NCBI GenBank assembly: GCA_934644775.1
Contig: CAKUDB010000007.1
Location: 29,309 to 93,308 of the forward strand
Reading direction: 5' to 3'
Length of the DNA stretch: 64,000 bases
From: an uncultured bacterium
Lineage (GTDB): Bacteria > Vulcanimicrobiota > Xenobia > Xenobiales > Xenobiaceae
How positions within the stretch are numbered: position 1 is the stretch's first letter; each line of letters begins with the position of its first letter. The position numbers and the translations under genes are program-made. This document shows positions 44,601-53,697 of the stretch, piece by piece. Under the pieces are notes generated by a model. The model saw only the letters and a list, made by a program, of their open reading frames with translations, was not told the origin of the DNA and searched no databases.

Positions 44601-44639
44601 AGTTGTCAGACCCGTAGGGCTGGCAGCTTTTTTATTTTT
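44601..44639 (+). terminator. Terminator after rpsU
   Basis: AGTTGTCAG pairs (with two G-U pairs) with CTGGCAGCT, inner CCC/GGG around GTA, followed by a TTTTTT and ATTTTT tract. Typical intrinsic terminator. Confidence 0.85.
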
Positions 44640-44649
44640 AAACTTTTAC

Positions 44650-44691
44650 AAAGTTAAGGCTGTGGCCACTTGGGCCGACAGCCTTAACTTT
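44650..44691. terminator. Hairpin between rpsU and ung, likely ung terminator
   Basis: A 14-bp perfect stem (AAAGTTAAGGCTGT/ACAGCCTTAACTTT) with an inner GGCC/GGCC pair. It lies downstream of the minus-strand ung gene. The stem base gives only a short T-rich 3' end in each direction, but its size and site fit a terminator for ung with back-up for rpsU. Confidence 0.7.
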
Positions 44692-44718
44692 ATAGTAGGA
44701 GCCCCATCTAACCTAGAT

Positions 44719-45393
44719 CTAGTCTTCGATTTGCCAGTCGATAGGTGGAACGCCGTGCTCAGTTAAAAACTTATTGGCTCTACTGAAAGGACGGCTGCCA
44801 AAGAAGCCACGCCCAGCTGAAAGGGGGCTGGGATGGGGCGAACAAATAGCCAAATGCTTAGGATTAGTAATTAAAGCTTGCTTTTCCTGGGCTGGACGCC
44901 CCCACAAAATATATACAACCGGCCTATCGATAGTGTTGACAGCTTTAATTACCGCGTCGGTAAAATTTTGCCAGCCCAGTTTTTGATGAGAAAAAGCCTG
45001 ATGGGCTCGCACCGTCAGCACGGCGTTAAGCATAAGCACCCCCTGATCGGCCCACTTTTTCAGCCAACCGCTATGGGGAATGGGATAGCCCAAATCGTCG
45101 TGCAACTCTTTGTAAATATTGACTAAAGAGGGCGGCAACTGTTTCTGAGTAGGCGAAACGGCAAAGCTTAAACCCATAGCCTGATTTACGTTATGGTAAG
45201 GATCCTGGCCCAGAATTAAGGCCTTTACTTTGTGAAAAGGCGTAAAATGGAAAGCATTAAAAATATCGTCGGCTGGCGGGAAGATAGTTTGCGTCTTATA
45301 TTCGTGAATTAAAAGGCGTCGCAACTTCAAATAATACTCTTTTTGAAATTCATCTCCGATAACTTCAAGCCAATCGTTAGTTATTTTGGGCAT
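44719..45393 (-). CDS. ung: Uracil-DNA glycosylase (family 1)
   Basis: A 224-residue Ung that removes uracil from DNA. The catalytic water-activating motif is GQDPYHNVNQAMGLSF, and the DNA-intercalation loop is HPSPLSAGRGFFGSRPFS. LNAVLTVRAHQAFSH is also typical. ATG 45393 is preceded by GAGGTG at 6 bases; a GTG three codons upstream lies inside that SD and is rejected. It is monocistronic, with a hairpin terminator downstream. Confidence 0.96.
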   Translation of the reverse strand: MPKITNDWLEVIGDEFQKEYYLKLRRLLIHEYKTQTIFPPADDIFNAFHFTPFHKVKALILGQDPYHNVNQAMGLSFAVSPTQKQLPPSLVNIYKELHDDLGYPIPHSGWLKKWADQGVLMLNAVLTVRAHQAFSHQKLGWQNFTDAVIKAVNTIDRPVVYILWGRPAQEKQALITNPKHLAICSPHPSPLSAGRGFFGSRPFSRANKFLTEHGVPPIDWQIED

Positions 45394-45429
45394 TTTGTCC
45401 ACCTCGTTACAAAGTTGGGTTCTTTATCG

Positions 45430-45458
45430 TTGCTTAAAACCTGCTCAATTGTTAGAAT
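45430..45458 (+). promoter_or_regulatory. Sigma-70-type promoter for the subtilase gene
   Basis: TTGCTT (45430-45435), 17-base spacer, TAGAAT (45453-45458), pointing to the protease gene with a ~40-base leader. The -10 region overlaps an inverted repeat CAATT-GTTAG-AATTG (45446-45460), which might be an operator. Confidence 0.6.
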
Positions 45459-45503
45459 TGAGGGAACTAAGTATTAATTACAAAATTTTCAAAGGAGATT
45501 CCC

Positions 45504-46841
45504 ATGAGTATCGGTATTGGTTCGCTTTCCGGCCTAACGCCAACCTATTCTTCTCCTAGCTTAAAAGGCTTTAGCGAGTCTAACTCAGCTTCGGCTCCCT
45601 CTGCCCCAGATCTCTCGCTAACTGAAACTTTTACAAAATCGGCCGACAAGCCGGTCAGTTTAATTATCCAGAGCGATGATCAAGAAAAATTGGCCGCTCT
45701 AAAAGCTCAGCTCCTCAAGAGTGATCAGAGCAACCAAGTCACGGCCGACTTACCTATTATTAACGGCTTTTCTATCGACGTATCCTCCCAAGATAGCCAA
45801 GCTTTACAAAATCTCACTCAAGCTCAGCAAAGTGGCGCTTTTGCCGTCTCTCTCGATCAACATTCCGACTTTACTTCCAACGATCTCTTTGAATTGCAAA
45901 ATACCTTTTCTCCTCTCCACAAAGAGAGCAACATTATGTTTGGTGTAGAAAAATTACACGAGCAAGGTATCAAGGGCCAAGGTACTTGTATTTGCGTTAT
46001 AGATAGCGGCATTGCTATGCACCCCGACTTAAAAGATCGAGTAATTGCTTTTAAAGATTGCGTCAACGGTCGCCAAGAGCCCTACGATGACAACGGCCAC
46101 GGCACTCATGTAGCCGGTATTTGTGCCGGAGACGGTACTAGCAGCCAAGGTAAAACTGTAGGAGTAGCCCCGGAAGCCAACATTGTAGGCGTAAAAGTGC
46201 TCGATCAATTTGGTAACGGCACCACTTCCCAAATTATTAAAGGCATTCAGTGGGCTATTGCCAACAAAAATAAATATAATATCGACGTTATCAATATGTC
46301 CTTGGGCCGTCCTATTCCCCGCACTCGCTTTCTCGATCCCATGACTATGGCTGTCCAATTTGCTGAAAAGTGCGGCATTACCGTAGTAGTTTCAGCTGGC
46401 AACGATGGCCCTGAAGCTTCTACTATCTGTTCTCCGGGCAACGCTCCCAACGCCATTACTGTGGGCGCTTTCGACGATTGTGGCACTCCAGAAACGGACG
46501 ACGATTGGCCAGCCTACTTCTCCAGTCGCGGCCCGACGCGCTTTGACAATTTGGAAAAGCCCGATATTTTAGCCCCTGGCGTCGATATTATTTCTTGCTC
46601 CAACGAAGATGACGGCTACGTACAAATGTCCGGCACTTCTATGGCGGCCCCCTTTACAGCCGGTGTCGCCGCTCTAATGAAAGGCGTCAACCCCAAACTT
46701 AAGCCCAAAGATATAAAAAGTGTTTTAATGGCTCAGGCCGCGCCTTTCCAGCAAAGCTATTTAAACCGCAATACGGCTGGAGCCGGAGCCATTACTCCCC
46801 AAGAGTCTTTGGCCCAAGCTGCCAATTTCCGCAAAAAATAA
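45504..46841 (+). CDS. Subtilisin-like serine protease (S8) without signal peptide
   Basis: A 445-residue S8 peptidase with a complete triad: D167 in VIDSGIAMHPDL, H199 in NGHGTHVAG, oxyanion N300 in VSAGNDGPE and S379 in SGTSMAAPFTAGVA. Residues 47-115 look like an I9-type propeptide (VSLIIQSDDQEKLAALKAQL). The first 45 residues are Ser/Pro/Gly-rich with no hydrophobic core, so no Sec signal is visible. It may be intracellular, or exported by a route the sequence does not reveal. Five or more cysteines in the catalytic part also favour the cytosol. It has a good AAGGAG SD and lies just upstream of an Hsp70-like gene. Confidence 0.92.
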   Translation: MSIGIGSLSGLTPTYSSPSLKGFSESNSASAPSAPDLSLTETFTKSADKPVSLIIQSDDQEKLAALKAQLLKSDQSNQVTADLPIINGFSIDVSSQDSQALQNLTQAQQSGAFAVSLDQHSDFTSNDLFELQNTFSPLHKESNIMFGVEKLHEQGIKGQGTCICVIDSGIAMHPDLKDRVIAFKDCVNGRQEPYDDNGHGTHVAGICAGDGTSSQGKTVGVAPEANIVGVKVLDQFGNGTTSQIIKGIQWAIANKNKYNIDVINMSLGRPIPRTRFLDPMTMAVQFAEKCGITVVVSAGNDGPEASTICSPGNAPNAITVGAFDDCGTPETDDDWPAYFSSRGPTRFDNLEKPDILAPGVDIISCSNEDDGYVQMSGTSMAAPFTAGVAALMKGVNPKLKPKDIKSVLMAQAAPFQQSYLNRNTAGAGAITPQESLAQAANFRKK

Positions 46842-46859
46842 GTAACCGTTCTTGCTAAG

Positions 46860-46921
46860 AGAGCCTCTGAATCATGTCTTTCCTGCCTTATATATTGGAA
46901 TGGCATCTTCCAAGAGGCTCT
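46860..46921 (+). promoter_or_regulatory. Long hairpin between the subtilase and Hsp70-like genes
   Basis: AGAGCCTCT (46860-46868) pairs with AGAGGCTCT (46913-46921). Inside, ATGTCTTTCC pairs with GGAATGGCAT apart from one mismatch. Only a weak TTCTT follows, and the SD of the next gene starts eight bases later without being sequestered. It could end the protease mRNA or act as a 5' structure for the chaperone gene. Confidence 0.5.
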
Positions 46922-46940
46922 TCTTGTGAAGGAGATTTTT

Positions 46941-49628
46941 TTGAGCACAGTTATCAATTCTGATCTTAGCGACCGCAGCAAACGCTGGGTAGTAGGCCTA
47001 GACTTAGGCACTACCAATTCGGCTATGTCTTGTCTTCCTTTGTTGGAAGAAAGGCAATTGGAGAGCGTCTCTATTACCCAGCGCATTTCCGAAAATCAGG
47101 TCAGCCGTTTGCCTACTCTGCCCAGTTTTCTCTACTTGCCCGGCGAGCACGAGATGCCTTTGCACGCTCTGGAACTACCCTGGAACCAAGAGTTGGACTA
47201 CGCCGTAGGCGCTTTTGCTCGCAGCCAAAGTGCCAAAATTCCTGGCCGAGTAGTTAGTTCAGCTAAATCTTGGTTGGCCCACCGTCGCGCCGAACCTGGT
47301 GAAGCTATCTTACCTTGGGAAGCTGTTAAAGAAGGGCGTAAAGTCAGCGCCATCGAGGCTTCTCGCCGTTATTTAGCCCATATGCGCGACTCTTGGGACC
47401 ACGATCATCCAGAACATCCTTTGGCTTTGCAAGAATTAGTCTTAACCGTACCGGCCTCTTTCGACGAAATAGCTCGCGATTTAACTATAGAAGCGGCTGA
47501 TCGGGCCGGTTTGGAAAAGGTTACTCTCTTAGAAGAGCCCCAAGCCGCCTTTTATACCTGGCTCTGGTCTAGGCGCAAAACTTGGCGCAACAATTTGCCT
47601 GGCGTTAAGGAAATTTTAATTTGTGACATCGGCGGCGGTACTTGTGACTTTACAGCTATAAAAATTGACGAAGAGGGGTTGCGCCGTATAGCTGTAGGCG
47701 ATCATTTAATGTTAGGTGGCGACAACTTAGATATTGCCATAGCCAGATTGTGTGAAGCTAGATTAGGCGTCAAGCTCAATTTATTACAATGGGGCGTATT
47801 ACAACAACAATGTCGCCAAGCTAAAGAGAAATTGCTCGGAGCCGATCCACCCGAATCGTGCTCAGTTATTACTCCGGGCGTAGGCTCCAAACTTATCGAC
47901 AGCGCTTTACAAACGGAGGTCAGCCGCCAAGAGATCCAAGAGCTAATCTTAAATGGCTTCTTCCCTGAAGTGGCCTTTACTGAGCCTATTGCCCACGATC
48001 ACAAAGTTGGCTTACAACAATGGGGTTTACCTTATGCTAGCGATCCTATAGTCCCCCACTATTTATCAGCCTTTATGCGCACCCACAATTTGCGCCCCCA
48101 AGCGGTTTTATTTAACGGCGGGGCCTGCCGTCCGCAAGCTATTAAACAGCGCATTGTTAAGATCTTAAATAATTGGCTGGGCTACGAAGTACAAGTATTG
48201 GAAAATGAAGCCGAAGATCTAGCTGTAGCCCACGGAGCTTGCGCCTTCGGTTGGCTTAAGTATCACGGTCAAGAGCGGATTAAAGGCGGCATTGCTCGCT
48301 CTTACTATTTGGGTGTAGGCCAGGATAAGGCCCTTTGTGTCATTAGGCGCAACCAAGACGAAGGCGAGCGCCAAGAAGTTGACGGCCCTGAGCTAAAGCT
48401 CAGAGTAGGCTCGCCAGCAGCTTTTCCCCTTTTAGCTTCGACTGAGCGCCCCCAAGATACAGTCGGCCAAGTTGTCGATCAAGCGTTACTTAAGCCTTTG
48501 GGCACTTTAGAGACCGTAGCGGCCGGCAGTAAAGGTGAAAATGAAGTGGCCGTCCATTTAGCCGCCCAAGTAACTGAAATTGGCACTATGGCTCTGTGGG
48601 CCACCTCTTTAGACGGCTCACGCAGTTGGTCTTTACAACTTCCTCTGCGCGGACGCAGACAGAAGAGAGCGGCCTTAGATATTGCCCCCCAAACGATCGA
48701 CAAAGCCAAAAAGCTAATCAATTATACTTTTACTACCAAAGCTAACAAATTGCGGGATACAGATATAAGGCCCAGAGCTTTGCTAGGCTCGTTGGAAGCT
48801 TGGCTAGGCAAACGGGCTAGCTGGCCTTCCGGCTTAAATAGAAGCTTATGGGAAGCTTTTTGGCTTTGCGCTGACAAGCGCCGCTCTTGCGCTGAATACG
48901 AGGCGGCTTGGTTTAACGGGGCCGGTTTCTTGTTGCGTCCCGGCCTGGGCGTCCCCTTAGACAAATGGCGCCTTGAGCAAATGCAAAAACTGTTGCCAGA
49001 ATGGATGCAATTTTCTCAAGATGAAAATGTGCGTCGCGAGTTTTGGGTTTTTTGGCGCCGTTTGTCGGCCGGTTTAGAGGCCGCTGCCCAAACTAGCTTG
49101 TGGGCCAACTTGGCTCCTCGCCTTATTCCTGGGCGCAAACATATAAAAAGCCGCCTTAAGCAACTGCTACCGGCCGAAAAGGTTGAAGTTATGCGCTTAG
49201 CCGTCAGCTTGGAGCGCATACCTATGTCAGAAAAAGAAATTTTGGCCGAAACTATTAGCCAAGACTTTAAAGTGCGCCCAGAGACGGTCTGGCAACTTTC
49301 CCGCCTGGGAGCTAGACGCCTTATAGGAGCTGGCCCACAACACGTTATGGCCGCCGAGCTGGTAGAAACTTGGGTAGAAAAAATTTTGGCTGCCAAGTGG
49401 CCAGAGAGCCGCTCTATAGGCTTAGCTACGGCCGAAATGGCCCGCTATACTAACAATCGCGCTTTAGACTTAAATAAGAAGCTGCGCGAGCGGCTAGCCC
49501 AAAGATTGGAGCGGGAGAACCTTCCCCAAGCCGCCCAGCGGGTGCTTAGCTTATGTGAAGAAGAGGACGAAGCAACTTCCGTCCTCTTCGGTGAAGATTT
49601 GCCCATAGGCTTACGCTTAGACGTCTAA
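46941..49628 (+). CDS. Hsp70-family (DnaK-like) protein with DUF3731-like C-terminus
   Basis: An 895-residue protein. The N-terminal ~400 residues are an Hsp70 ATPase domain: GLDLGTTNSAMS, VLTVPASFDEIARDLT, LLEEPQAAFYTWL, ICDIGGGTCDFT and LFNGGACRPQAIKQ. The usual DnaK substrate-binding domain and EEVD-type tail are absent. Instead there is a beta-rich middle and a helical C-terminal region (DIRPRALLGSLEAWLG on) resembling DUF3731. Clients are unknown. TTG 46941 is chosen because AAGGAG lies 6 bases upstream; the GTG at 46926 precedes that SD. The last 12 bases overlap the convergent kinase gene. Confidence 0.88.
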   Translation: MSTVINSDLSDRSKRWVVGLDLGTTNSAMSCLPLLEERQLESVSITQRISENQVSRLPTLPSFLYLPGEHEMPLHALELPWNQELDYAVGAFARSQSAKIPGRVVSSAKSWLAHRRAEPGEAILPWEAVKEGRKVSAIEASRRYLAHMRDSWDHDHPEHPLALQELVLTVPASFDEIARDLTIEAADRAGLEKVTLLEEPQAAFYTWLWSRRKTWRNNLPGVKEILICDIGGGTCDFTAIKIDEEGLRRIAVGDHLMLGGDNLDIAIARLCEARLGVKLNLLQWGVLQQQCRQAKEKLLGADPPESCSVITPGVGSKLIDSALQTEVSRQEIQELILNGFFPEVAFTEPIAHDHKVGLQQWGLPYASDPIVPHYLSAFMRTHNLRPQAVLFNGGACRPQAIKQRIVKILNNWLGYEVQVLENEAEDLAVAHGACAFGWLKYHGQERIKGGIARSYYLGVGQDKALCVIRRNQDEGERQEVDGPELKLRVGSPAAFPLLASTERPQDTVGQVVDQALLKPLGTLETVAAGSKGENEVAVHLAAQVTEIGTMALWATSLDGSRSWSLQLPLRGRRQKRAALDIAPQTIDKAKKLINYTFTTKANKLRDTDIRPRALLGSLEAWLGKRASWPSGLNRSLWEAFWLCADKRRSCAEYEAAWFNGAGFLLRPGLGVPLDKWRLEQMQKLLPEWMQFSQDENVRREFWVFWRRLSAGLEAAAQTSLWANLAPRLIPGRKHIKSRLKQLLPAEKVEVMRLAVSLERIPMSEKEILAETISQDFKVRPETVWQLSRLGARRLIGAGPQHVMAAELVETWVEKILAAKWPESRSIGLATAEMARYTNNRALDLNKKLRERLAQRLERENLPQAAQRVLSLCEEEDEATSVLFGEDLPIGLRLDV

Positions 49629-51416
49629 GTCTTGGGCCGACATCAGCGGCAGGGTAATAGTTACTTGGGTGCCTTGGCCTACCTTACTAGCAAATTTAAC
49701 GCTGCCGCCGTGGCGTTTCACAATCGCTTCAGTAATAGGTATTCCCAAGCCAGTACCGCCGCTGATACGATCTCGCCCAGTATCGACTCGGTAAAAGCGT
49801 TTGCCTAAATTGGCCAAATGCTCGGATGAAATGCCGCAACCCTCGTCGCTGACCACAATCTTTACTTCTTGCTCGCCAACTTGAACCCCAACTTTAACTG
49901 ACTTTTCTTTGGGCGTATGGCGCAAAGCATTGTCCACGATATTGCGTACCGCTCTAGTTAAAGCCAGAGCGTCACCTAAAATCCACACATCGCGTCCAGT
50001 TTCCATGGCGACAGGGTGCTCCATAGCTTCACTTAAGGAAGCTCCCACAGCATTCTTTACTACTTCGTTGACACTGAGAGGATCGGAGACTCGACGTTGG
50101 GACAATTCTTGACTGCGCGATAAAGTTAATAAATCGAGCACCAAATGCTCCATGCGACTAAGCTCTTTATCGATAGTAAAGACGGTACTTTGTACTTTAT
50201 CTAATACTTTGGCACCTTCCAACTTAAGTTTAAGTACGTGCACTGCTCCCATTAAACTAGTTAAAGGGGTCTTTAACTCGTGAGAAGCATCGCCAATAAA
50301 GCGCCGTTGTTCCAGGAAAGACTCTTGCAAAGCATCTAACATATGGTCAAAAGTATTGGCCATAACGAAAATTTCGTTGCGTCCTGGGCCCAAGTTAACT
50401 CGAGCACTTAAATCGCCAGCTTCCAGTTTTTTAGCTACTTTGACCACTTTTTGTAAAGGAGTGGTCAACACTCTAGCTATACAAATGCCTGCCAGAGAGA
50501 CTAGTAAAGCCAAAATAACCGAACCGATAACAAAAAGGCGATGGGCCATTTTTATAGCTCGGTTGGCGAAATTCCAAGGTACGGCAGCCTCTATATAGCC
50601 ATTCAATTTATCCCCTTCAGTAATAGGGCAAAGCATAATTTGAAAATTAGGCTCATCTACATAAACTAAATTGAAAGGGCCAAAATGGGGAGGCGGCGGA
50701 ACTATCTCATCTGCTGTGCTCTTATCACTAGAAAGCCAAAGCAAAAAACGATGGACAATACCACCGCGCCTAGGCAATTTAGAAGGGCCGTAATAAGTAA
50801 AGCCAGCTTCTTTAATAATAGACTGAGAATAAGCCATAGCTTCAGGCACTTTATCGGCCCCACGCACCTGAAACTCGTCTGTACCTTGTAAACTCCTCCA
50901 ATTATCTGTCAAAAAAGAGAACATAGCCCGACTGGGCTTTTGAGGAAGAGATTCCTGGCCCTCAAAATACATAAAAGGCGACTCGGAAGAGGCTATTTCT
51001 AAACCTTGCCTATTATAGATGCGAACATAGCTGCAATTGCGTCCGATCGCTTCGGCCATCTTCTGATAATTGCCGTTAAATTGAGAAAGGCGCAGAGCTC
51101 GAGGCTTAAATTTAGGGCGCGGCGCTCTCTTTTCTCTATTATCGCTAGCGGAATACACTTGGCTTAGCCGTTGCCAAGAGCCAGACTCAGCCTTCCTCTG
51201 CTGCCAAGACTTATCCTTAATATCCCTAATGGGCAAGCGATCTTCCCTATTGTCTTCAGCAAAATAATAAAGAATGGTATAGAGCGAGCGGGCCCCTTCA
51301 TTCCAAACTACACTATCTACAGCAAAGCAAATAAATAAGCCGGAACAAAGGATTGCCAGCGACAAAATCGTCATAAAGGATAGAGAGATCAAAACCGACA
51401 GTGAAACTCTGCGCAT
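49617..51416 (-). CDS. Membrane sensor histidine kinase
   Basis: A 599-residue sensor kinase. TM1 is about 8-32. A large ~255-residue extracytoplasmic domain follows with no family I recognise, although VRIYNRQGLEIASSESPF looks PAS/Cache-like. TM2 is about 293-316, with a HAMP domain next, then the phospho-acceptor H379 in GDASHELKTPLTSLMG. The ATP-binding boxes are NIVDNALRHTP, VSDEGCGIS and GGTGLGIPI. It pairs with the response regulator 19 bases upstream. The signal is unknown. The 3' end overlaps the Hsp70-like gene by 12 bases on the other strand. Confidence 0.92.
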   Translation of the reverse strand: MRRVSLSVLISLSFMTILSLAILCSGLFICFAVDSVVWNEGARSLYTILYYFAEDNREDRLPIRDIKDKSWQQRKAESGSWQRLSQVYSASDNREKRAPRPKFKPRALRLSQFNGNYQKMAEAIGRNCSYVRIYNRQGLEIASSESPFMYFEGQESLPQKPSRAMFSFLTDNWRSLQGTDEFQVRGADKVPEAMAYSQSIIKEAGFTYYGPSKLPRRGGIVHRFLLWLSSDKSTADEIVPPPPHFGPFNLVYVDEPNFQIMLCPITEGDKLNGYIEAAVPWNFANRAIKMAHRLFVIGSVILALLVSLAGICIARVLTTPLQKVVKVAKKLEAGDLSARVNLGPGRNEIFVMANTFDHMLDALQESFLEQRRFIGDASHELKTPLTSLMGAVHVLKLKLEGAKVLDKVQSTVFTIDKELSRMEHLVLDLLTLSRSQELSQRRVSDPLSVNEVVKNAVGASLSEAMEHPVAMETGRDVWILGDALALTRAVRNIVDNALRHTPKEKSVKVGVQVGEQEVKIVVSDEGCGISSEHLANLGKRFYRVDTGRDRISGGTGLGIPITEAIVKRHGGSVKFASKVGQGTQVTITLPLMSAQDLDV

Positions 51417-51435
51417 AATTTTCTTAGGCCTTTCT

Positions 51436-52110
51436 CTAGCCTAAAACATAACCTACGCCGCGCACGGTGCGCAGCAGAGAGCGATTTTCATCATCAAGTT
51501 TATTGCGCAAGGCACAAATATAAACTTCCACTACGTTGGTTTCTAAGTCGTCGCACCAACCCCAAAGTTGTTGCAAAATTTGTTGGCGAGTAAAAACTTG
51601 GCGCGGCTTACTCATAAACATTTCCAAAAGCTCAAATTCGCGCAAAGTCAGATGAAGGGTACGGCCACCCTTGGTAACGATGTGGGATTCGGGATCTAAA
51701 ATAATATCTTCATATTCCAAGAAGTTGACTTTGCGCCCCTTACTGCGACGCAACAAGGCTCTAACTCGGGCCATCAATTCGGCAAAATGGAAAGGCTTGG
51801 CTAAATAATCGTCACCACCCTTATCTAAGCCCTCTACCATATCTTCAAGTTGATCTTTGGCACTTAAGAATAAAATAGGGACATCGGCAATATTGCGTAT
51901 ACCTTTACAAACTTCCAAACCAGAAATATCAGGCAACATTATATCTAAAATAACTAAATCGGGACGATTCTCTTTGTATTTTTTCAAAGCTTCACGACCG
52001 GTAGCGGCTGTAATAGTTCGGTAAGACTCGTGCTCTAAAGTGTAAGTTACCGACTCGCGAATAGCTTCTTCATCATCAACTACTAAAATTAAAGGATACT
52101 CAATGGCCAT
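51436..52110 (-). CDS. OmpR/PhoB-family response regulator
   Basis: A 224-residue regulator. The receiver domain has the acidic pair DD (12-13), phospho-acceptor D56 in LVILDIMLP and the switch lysine in DDYLAKPFH. The C-terminal winged helix (about 125-224) shows LTLREFELLEMFMS and VVEVYICALRNKLDD, typical of OmpR/PhoB. It is the likely partner of the downstream kinase. SD AGGAGG is well placed. A TATAAT lies at 52158-52163 on the minus strand but lacks a good -35, so the promoter may need an activator. Confidence 0.94.
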   Translation of the reverse strand: MAIEYPLILVVDDEEAIRESVTYTLEHESYRTITAATGREALKKYKENRPDLVILDIMLPDISGLEVCKGIRNIADVPILFLSAKDQLEDMVEGLDKGGDDYLAKPFHFAELMARVRALLRRSKGRKVNFLEYEDIILDPESHIVTKGGRTLHLTLREFELLEMFMSKPRQVFTRQQILQQLWGWCDDLETNVVEVYICALRNKLDDENRSLLRTVRGVGYVLG

Positions 52111-52225
52111 AATCTTCCCTCCTAAAAATAAAAGAATCTCTCCCCTATCTGCCTTGTATTATAAAGAAATTTTCTTTATTTTTCTCCCTATCGCCCTCTC
52201 CAAGCTTAAAGATAAGCTAAAGAAA

Positions 52226-52256
52226 AGAGCAATTTTGTCTAAAACAAAACTGCTCT
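52226..52256 (-). terminator. Terminator of the thiI operon
   Basis: AGAGCAATTTTGT pairs with ACAAAACTGCTCT with one mismatch and a loop of 5 bases, followed on the minus strand by TTTCTTT. It lies about 95 bases past the thiI stop. Confidence 0.8.
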
Positions 52257-52351
52257 TGACTCTCAATTATTATGGGCCAAATAGTTGGCGATTTTCACAA
52301 GATGGCTAGCCACCATCTGGGGATATAACCTTTTACTATTAAAGATTACTC

Positions 52352-53599
52352 CTAACCTAAGTCCAGAGGGCAGCCCCACTCTCCCTCTTTGTAGACCGGG
52401 GCTTGCAATTGGGTGTGTTCTACTTCTTTACCATTCCAACGCAATTCCAGAATTTCGGCCTTTTCGACAGCTTCAGCTTCCAATTGGGCTAACTCCATAT
52501 GTTTTTCCAACTCCAACACTTCGCGCAACCTAGCTTTAGTGCAAGGGTGTTTGCTAAGCATTAGAGAGCAACAATCTTCGTAAGGGCGGGCCGAAAGTTC
52601 GTAAGTGCCGATCTGGCGAGCGATTTTTAATATATCTTCTTTGTCGGTACCGACTAAGGGGCGCAACATAGGCATGGGGGCCGCTTCATCGATGACGCGC
52701 ATATTGGTAAGCGTCTGAGAGGCTACTTGGCCTAAGCTTTCGCCAGTAAGCAAAGCCTGAGCTCCCTCGCGCTCAGCCACCAAAGAAGCGATCCGTACCA
52801 TAGAGCGACGGTATAAGATCATGCGCAAATCGGCCGGCGTCATGCTGAGCAACTCTTCTTGTACCGGTGCAAAACTGACCAAATAAAGCTTAGTTTTGTA
52901 TTGGAAACGGGTTAAAATATCGGCTAACAGAGTACAATTTTCCAAACTGGCCTTGTTGGTAAAAGGGTAAGAATGGAAGTGGCACATAATTACGTCGGCA
53001 CCGCGCTTCATCATCTTCCAACAAGCTACCGGCGAGTCGAAGCCAGAACTAAGTAAACCGACGATCTTACCGGCTGTACCTACAGGCAAACCGCCCGACC
53101 CCTTGATGCGCTCACCAGAAACTAATACTAAATTATTGACGATCTCTAAACGAATGGTAATATCGGGATTAGTTAGATCGACTTTCATTTCCCGACCGAT
53201 GTCTTTAGCTCTGTCGCCAATATAGCCGCCTACAGTTCTTTCCACTTCTCCCGAGCGCATAGGGAAGCTCTTGTCGGGACGGCGGCAACGCACGGCAAAA
53301 GTCTTGCCTTGGGCTTCGCAAAAGCACTTCCAAGCCGCTTTCTTCATAGCTTCCAGTTCTTGGGGAACTTCATAGACTAAAGCGTAGTTGGCCACCCCAA
53401 AAACTCCGCCCATGCGGCGGCGCACTTCCTCAAGATCTTCCGAATCCAAATTAAAAGTGATGCGACCGTATAAAGTGCGCACGGAGATCTTTCCCATATC
53501 GCGAAAAGTTTTGCGTAGATTGCTGACTAAACGCTTGACAAAAAGGTTGCGATTGTTGCCCTTAAGGGCTATTTCGTGATAATGAACGACTATTTGCAT
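52352..53599 (-). CDS. thiI: tRNA 4-thiouridine synthase ThiI
   Basis: A 415-residue ThiI, which makes 4-thiouridine in tRNA and may supply sulfur for thiamine. It has an N-terminal ferredoxin-like/THUMP region (VHYHEIALKGNNRNLFVKRL) and a PP-loop ATPase site (LLSSGFDSPVACWKMMKRG), here with SSGFDS rather than the common SGGxDS. CSLMLSKHPCTKA is in the C-terminal part. It lacks the C-terminal rhodanese domain of E. coli ThiI, as in Bacillus-type enzymes, so it needs a partner desulfurase, possibly SufS. ATG 53599 has AGGAAAG about 9 bases upstream; a longer in-frame start is rejected. Confidence 0.94.
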   Translation of the reverse strand: MQIVVHYHEIALKGNNRNLFVKRLVSNLRKTFRDMGKISVRTLYGRITFNLDSEDLEEVRRRMGGVFGVANYALVYEVPQELEAMKKAAWKCFCEAQGKTFAVRCRRPDKSFPMRSGEVERTVGGYIGDRAKDIGREMKVDLTNPDITIRLEIVNNLVLVSGERIKGSGGLPVGTAGKIVGLLSSGFDSPVACWKMMKRGADVIMCHFHSYPFTNKASLENCTLLADILTRFQYKTKLYLVSFAPVQEELLSMTPADLRMILYRRSMVRIASLVAEREGAQALLTGESLGQVASQTLTNMRVIDEAAPMPMLRPLVGTDKEDILKIARQIGTYELSARPYEDCCSLMLSKHPCTKARLREVLELEKHMELAQLEAEAVEKAEILELRWNGKEVEHTQLQAPVYKEGEWGCPLDLG

Positions 53600-53697
53600 G
53601 ATTGTTATCTTTCCTGGCTGCAAATTTTCACGCTAAAAATGCAGCCTCTATCTTGAACTTATTTTTTGCTGGGCCCCTTATTGGCGCACCTAGCCTC

